A stretch of DNA of 64,000 nucleotides from Streptomyces sp. NBC_00154 (GTDB lineage: Bacteria > Actinomycetota > Actinomycetes > Streptomycetales > Streptomycetaceae), in contig NZ_JAPEMI010000001.1 in assembly GCF_026342835.1 (NCBI RefSeq), positions 248,001-312,000 on the forward strand, read 5' to 3'. Every line of letters begins with the position of its first letter. Positions within the stretch are counted from its first letter, which is position 1. Positions 61,613-64,000 of this stretch are shown piece after piece. The notes beneath the pieces were generated by a model, which did not search any database, was not told the origin of the DNA, and saw only the letters and a list, made by a program, of their open reading frames with translations. Made by a program: the position numbers and the translations under genes.

Positions 61613-62283
61613 CGCTCTCCAATCCTCGAAACGCGAAGGTGCCCGAAGGCGTTTCGTGGTCGTGGTGTGAGCCGCCGACGACGGCAGCTGTCCCGTCACG
61701 GCGGTACGCGGTGGTGCGCCGGGCGTTCGGCCCCGCGAGGCGGGCGGGGCGGTCGCCGGACCGAACTCCGGTGGAGACGGTCCGACTTGGCCGGACCCTG
61801 GTGAAAGCGGTCCGGCTTGGCTCGATGTGCCGGCTACGGCCGGGATCCGATCGGCTGGGCGAAGGGGGTTCGCCTCGGGACCTGGACACCGTAGCGAGCA
61901 CACATCCAGTTTTTCCAGACTGAGGTCAAAGTTCGTTGGATTCCCGTCATAGGTCTTGGCGGATCGTCAAAAGACCCGCTAGCTTCACATCGTTGCCGCA
62001 TTGAAAGAGGTTGCCTGAACCCCGCCCTCGGGTTCGCGGTGCCAGCGGCCTCGCAGCGACAGGGGCGGATGCCGCCTGTGCGTGAGTGACGGCGGCCCCC
62101 GCCGTCGTCGTCGCGCGGGCGATCAACCGCAGCGCGGCACTCGCCCCGTTCCGCCCAGGGCGCCGGTCCGGTGAGCGGAGTACTCGCGCCTCGAACGCGC
62201 TCATCCCGGCGGCTGATTGCCCACCCGGCGGGACCGCGAGTCCTGCGCGGTGCCGCACAAGCGAATTCCCGAAAGGTGCAGCG
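61613..62283. other. Long divergent intergenic region between laccase and cupredoxin genes
   Basis: The AT-rich patch 61895-61990 probably holds divergent promoters (for example TTGGCG-18-TAGCTT on the plus strand near 61955-61985). An imperfect 22-bp direct repeat lies at 61770 and 61800. The remainder up to the cupredoxin start would be a ~290-base leader. No gene is supported. Confidence 0.45.
61770..61821. repeat. Imperfect 22-bp direct repeat with 30-bp period
   Basis: GGTGGAGACGGTCCGACTTGGC and GGTGAAAGCGGTCCGGCTTGGC begin 30 bases apart, upstream of the laccase gene. They may be regulator binding sites or simple duplication. Confidence 0.45.
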
Positions 62284-64000
62284 GTGTTCAGAAGACTGCT
62301 CCATGCCCAGACGGATCCGCCCCCCTCAAGATCCGCGCTACGTGACCGATTCAGCGAGCATCCGGCGCTGATGGCGCTGATGGCCGTTGTCTTCACGGCT
62401 TTCGCATTGGCCGTTCCGGCCGCGTACGCGGCGGTGAATCGCGCGGAGGAGACCGCAGCGACCCAGGTGCTCACCTGGACGGCCGGCAACGATTACATGA
62501 GCTACGCATCAGCCCCCGCCACCGCGGTGGCCGGCAAGGCGACCATCGTGTTCGAGAGCAGCGCCGCGACCGGCAACACGTCGGGGTTGTCGCACACCCT
62601 GACGTTCGACGCCTCGAACCCCGACTACAACAGCGACGTCAGCCTCAACATCCTGGCGAGCCCCTTCGACTCCGAGGGAGGCAGGCACACTGCCGAAGTC
62701 ACCCTCACACCTGGCGTCTACCACTATTACTGCGCGATGCCGGGCCACCAGATGATGTCGGGTGAGCTCATCGTCACCACCGCGCCCGGCGACGACACCA
62801 CTGCGCCGGATACGTCAGCAACGGTGTCGGGGACGAAGGACGACTCCGGGAACTACGTCGGCAGCGCGAGCGTGACGCTGACCGCTTCGGACGCGGAGTC
62901 CGGTGTGGCCGGAATCGAGTACGCCCTCGACGGCGCCTCATACAGCAACTACACAACGCCAGTTGCGATCAACAGCGTAGGCCAGCACACACTGAGCTAC
63001 CGAGCGACCGACAAAGCAGGCAACACCTCGCCGGCGAAATCGGTCGACTTCACCGTCGTAGCACCCGAACCACCGAAGGACACCACACCACCCGACACCT
63101 CAGCGACAGTGTCCGGAACCAAGGACTCCGCCGGAAACTACGTATCGAGCGCGACCGTCACAGTGACCGCTTCGGACGCAGACTCCGGCGTGGCCGGAAT
63201 CGAATACGCCCTCGACGGCGCCTCATACAGCAACTACACAACGCCAGTTGCGATCAACAGCGTAGGCCAGCACACACTGAGCTACCGAGCGACCGACAAA
63301 GCAGGCAACACCTCGCCGGCGAAATCGGTCGACTTCACCGTCGTAGCACCCGAACCACCGAAGGACACCACACCACCCGACACCTCAGCGACAGTGTCCG
63401 GAACCAAGGACTCCGCCGGAAACTACGTATCGAGCGCGACCGTCACAGTGACCGCTTCGGACGCAGACTCCGGCGTGGCCGGAATCGAATACGCCCTCGA
63501 CGGCGCCTCATACAGCAACTACACAGCACCAGTTGCCGTGAACAGCGTGGGCCGACACACACTGACCTACCGAGCAACCGACAAAGCAGGCAACACCTCG
63601 CCGACGAAATCGGTCGACTTCACCGTCGTAGCACCCGAACCACCGAAGGACACCACACCACCCGACACCTCAGCGACAGTGTCCGGAACCAAGGACTCCG
63701 CCGGAAACTACGTATCGAGCGCGACCGTCACAGTGACCGCTTCGGACGCAGACTCCGGCGTGGCCGGAATCGAATACGCCCTCGACGGCGCCTCATACAG
63801 CAACTACACAGCACCAGTTGCCGTGAACAGCGTGGGCCGACACACACTGACCTACCGAGCGACCGACAAAGCAGGCAACACCTCGCCGACGAAATCGGTC
63901 GACTTCACCGTCGTGGCGGCTCCGCCCGAGGACAGGACGCCGCCGCAGGTGTCGGCCTCCGTCTCCGGCACGAAGAACGACTCCGGTGACTACGTCGGTA
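62284..64000 (+). CDS. Membrane-anchored cupredoxin with tandem OmpL47-like repeats (runs off the window)
   Basis: The gene is open to the window edge, at least 572 codons. GTG 62284 has GAAAGGTG upstream. A charged N-terminus and one hydrophobic segment (about 30-49) act as signal or anchor. A plastocyanin/azurin-like domain follows with type 1 copper ligands His104 (LSHTL), Cys150, His155 and Met157 (YYCAMPGHQMM). Then come 95-residue repeats with the OmpL47/Ig-like sequence SGVAGIEYALDGASYSNYT and HTLSYRATDKAGNTSP. The cupredoxin could carry electrons between a sugar dehydrogenase and the divergent laccase, with repeats serving as stalk or polymer binder. Confidence 0.85.
   Translation, partial: MFRRLLHAQTDPPPSRSALRDRFSEHPALMALMAVVFTAFALAVPAAYAAVNRAEETAATQVLTWTAGNDYMSYASAPATAVAGKATIVFESSAATGNTSGLSHTLTFDASNPDYNSDVSLNILASPFDSEGGRHTAEVTLTPGVYHYYCAMPGHQMMSGELIVTTAPGDDTTAPDTSATVSGTKDDSGNYVGSASVTLTASDAESGVAGIEYALDGASYSNYTTPVAINSVGQHTLSYRATDKAGNTSPAKSVDFTVVAPEPPKDTTPPDTSATVSGTKDSAGNYVSSATVTVTASDADSGVAGIEYALDGASYSNYTTPVAINSVGQHTLSYRATDKAGNTSPAKSVDFTVVAPEPPKDTTPPDTSATVSGTKDSAGNYVSSATVTVTASDADSGVAGIEYALDGASYSNYTAPVAVNSVGRHTLTYRATDKAGNTSPTKSVDFTVVAPEPPKDTTPPDTSATVSGTKDSAGNYVSSATVTVTASDADSGVAGIEYALDGASYSNYTAPVAVNSVGRHTLTYRATDKAGNTSPTKSVDFTVVAAPPEDRTPPQVSASVSGTKNDSGDYVG
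62794..64000 (+). repeat. 285-bp tandem repeats within the cupredoxin gene
   Basis: Units begin at 62794, 63079, 63364 and 63649 (exact 285-bp period), with a fifth, more diverged unit at 63931. Units 2 to 4 are almost identical in DNA, including silent positions, and differ mainly in one ~70-base patch. This shows recent duplication or gene conversion. Confidence 0.95.

Noticed and set aside
62794..64000. CRISPR or non-coding satellite
   Set aside because: The 285-bp units are an exact multiple of three and encode a continuous Ig-like protein repeat.

Overview
The window is high-GC DNA with the codon bias, GTG/TTG starts, Tat and Sec signal peptides and gene families of Streptomyces: CYP154/CYP157 P450s, DUF397 with an Scr1-type regulator, a small laccase, GtrA and DUF2786. 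I could not name a species. All functions are read from protein motifs by eye; no database search was run.

Layout. 0-11 kb: a sugar-polymer utilisation operon. It holds two CUT1 permeases, GH74, GH42, GH95 and GH12 genes, mostly overlapping or closely spaced, and faces a LacI-family regulator across a shared terminator. The enzyme set fits (fucosylated) xyloglucan. Two LacI-type palindromes lie upstream of the regulator, and a degraded permease fragment lies beside them. 11.0-12.8 kb: an intact IS4-family element with 36-bp perfect inverted repeats and an 11-bp target duplication. It landed on the apparent start codon of an ATP-grasp gene. 13-24.6 kb: an overlapping CYP157-CYP154 pair, a secreted GH31 enzyme, a polar amino-acid ABC transporter operon, and a large Ig-repeat membrane protein.

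25-37 kb is an accessory, partly decayed zone. It contains a DUF397/Scr1-type regulator pair (the regulator appears frameshifted) with a divergent anti-sigma-like ATPase. There are two copies of a ~200-bp repeat carrying the tail of an unrecognised protein. Broken genes include a DUF2786 protein, an anti-sigma ATPase, a MarR-like protein, and IS110 and IS21 fragments. Intact cargo includes hydrolases, a secreted lipase-like protein, a Trp/His-rich secreted miniprotein and a Tat-exported epoxide hydrolase.

37-56 kb: a second ATP-grasp gene; a secreted glucose/sorbosone dehydrogenase plus LamG-type lectin pair with a LacI-like operator and flanked by two copies of an ATP-grasp gene tail; GtrA; a large cytosolic protein; sphingomyelinase; a transglycosylase; small enzymes; an AnsP-like permease; and a SWIM zinc-finger protein.

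56-64 kb: the most unusual block. A 1347-residue secreted protein combines ThuA-like, discoidin-like, glucose/sorbosone dehydrogenase, PKD and 3-keto-disaccharide-hydrolase-like domains. It is followed by a small laccase and a divergent membrane-anchored cupredoxin with near-identical 95-residue repeats that runs off the window. Together these look like an extracellular sugar-oxidising redox chain ending on oxygen; this is inference.
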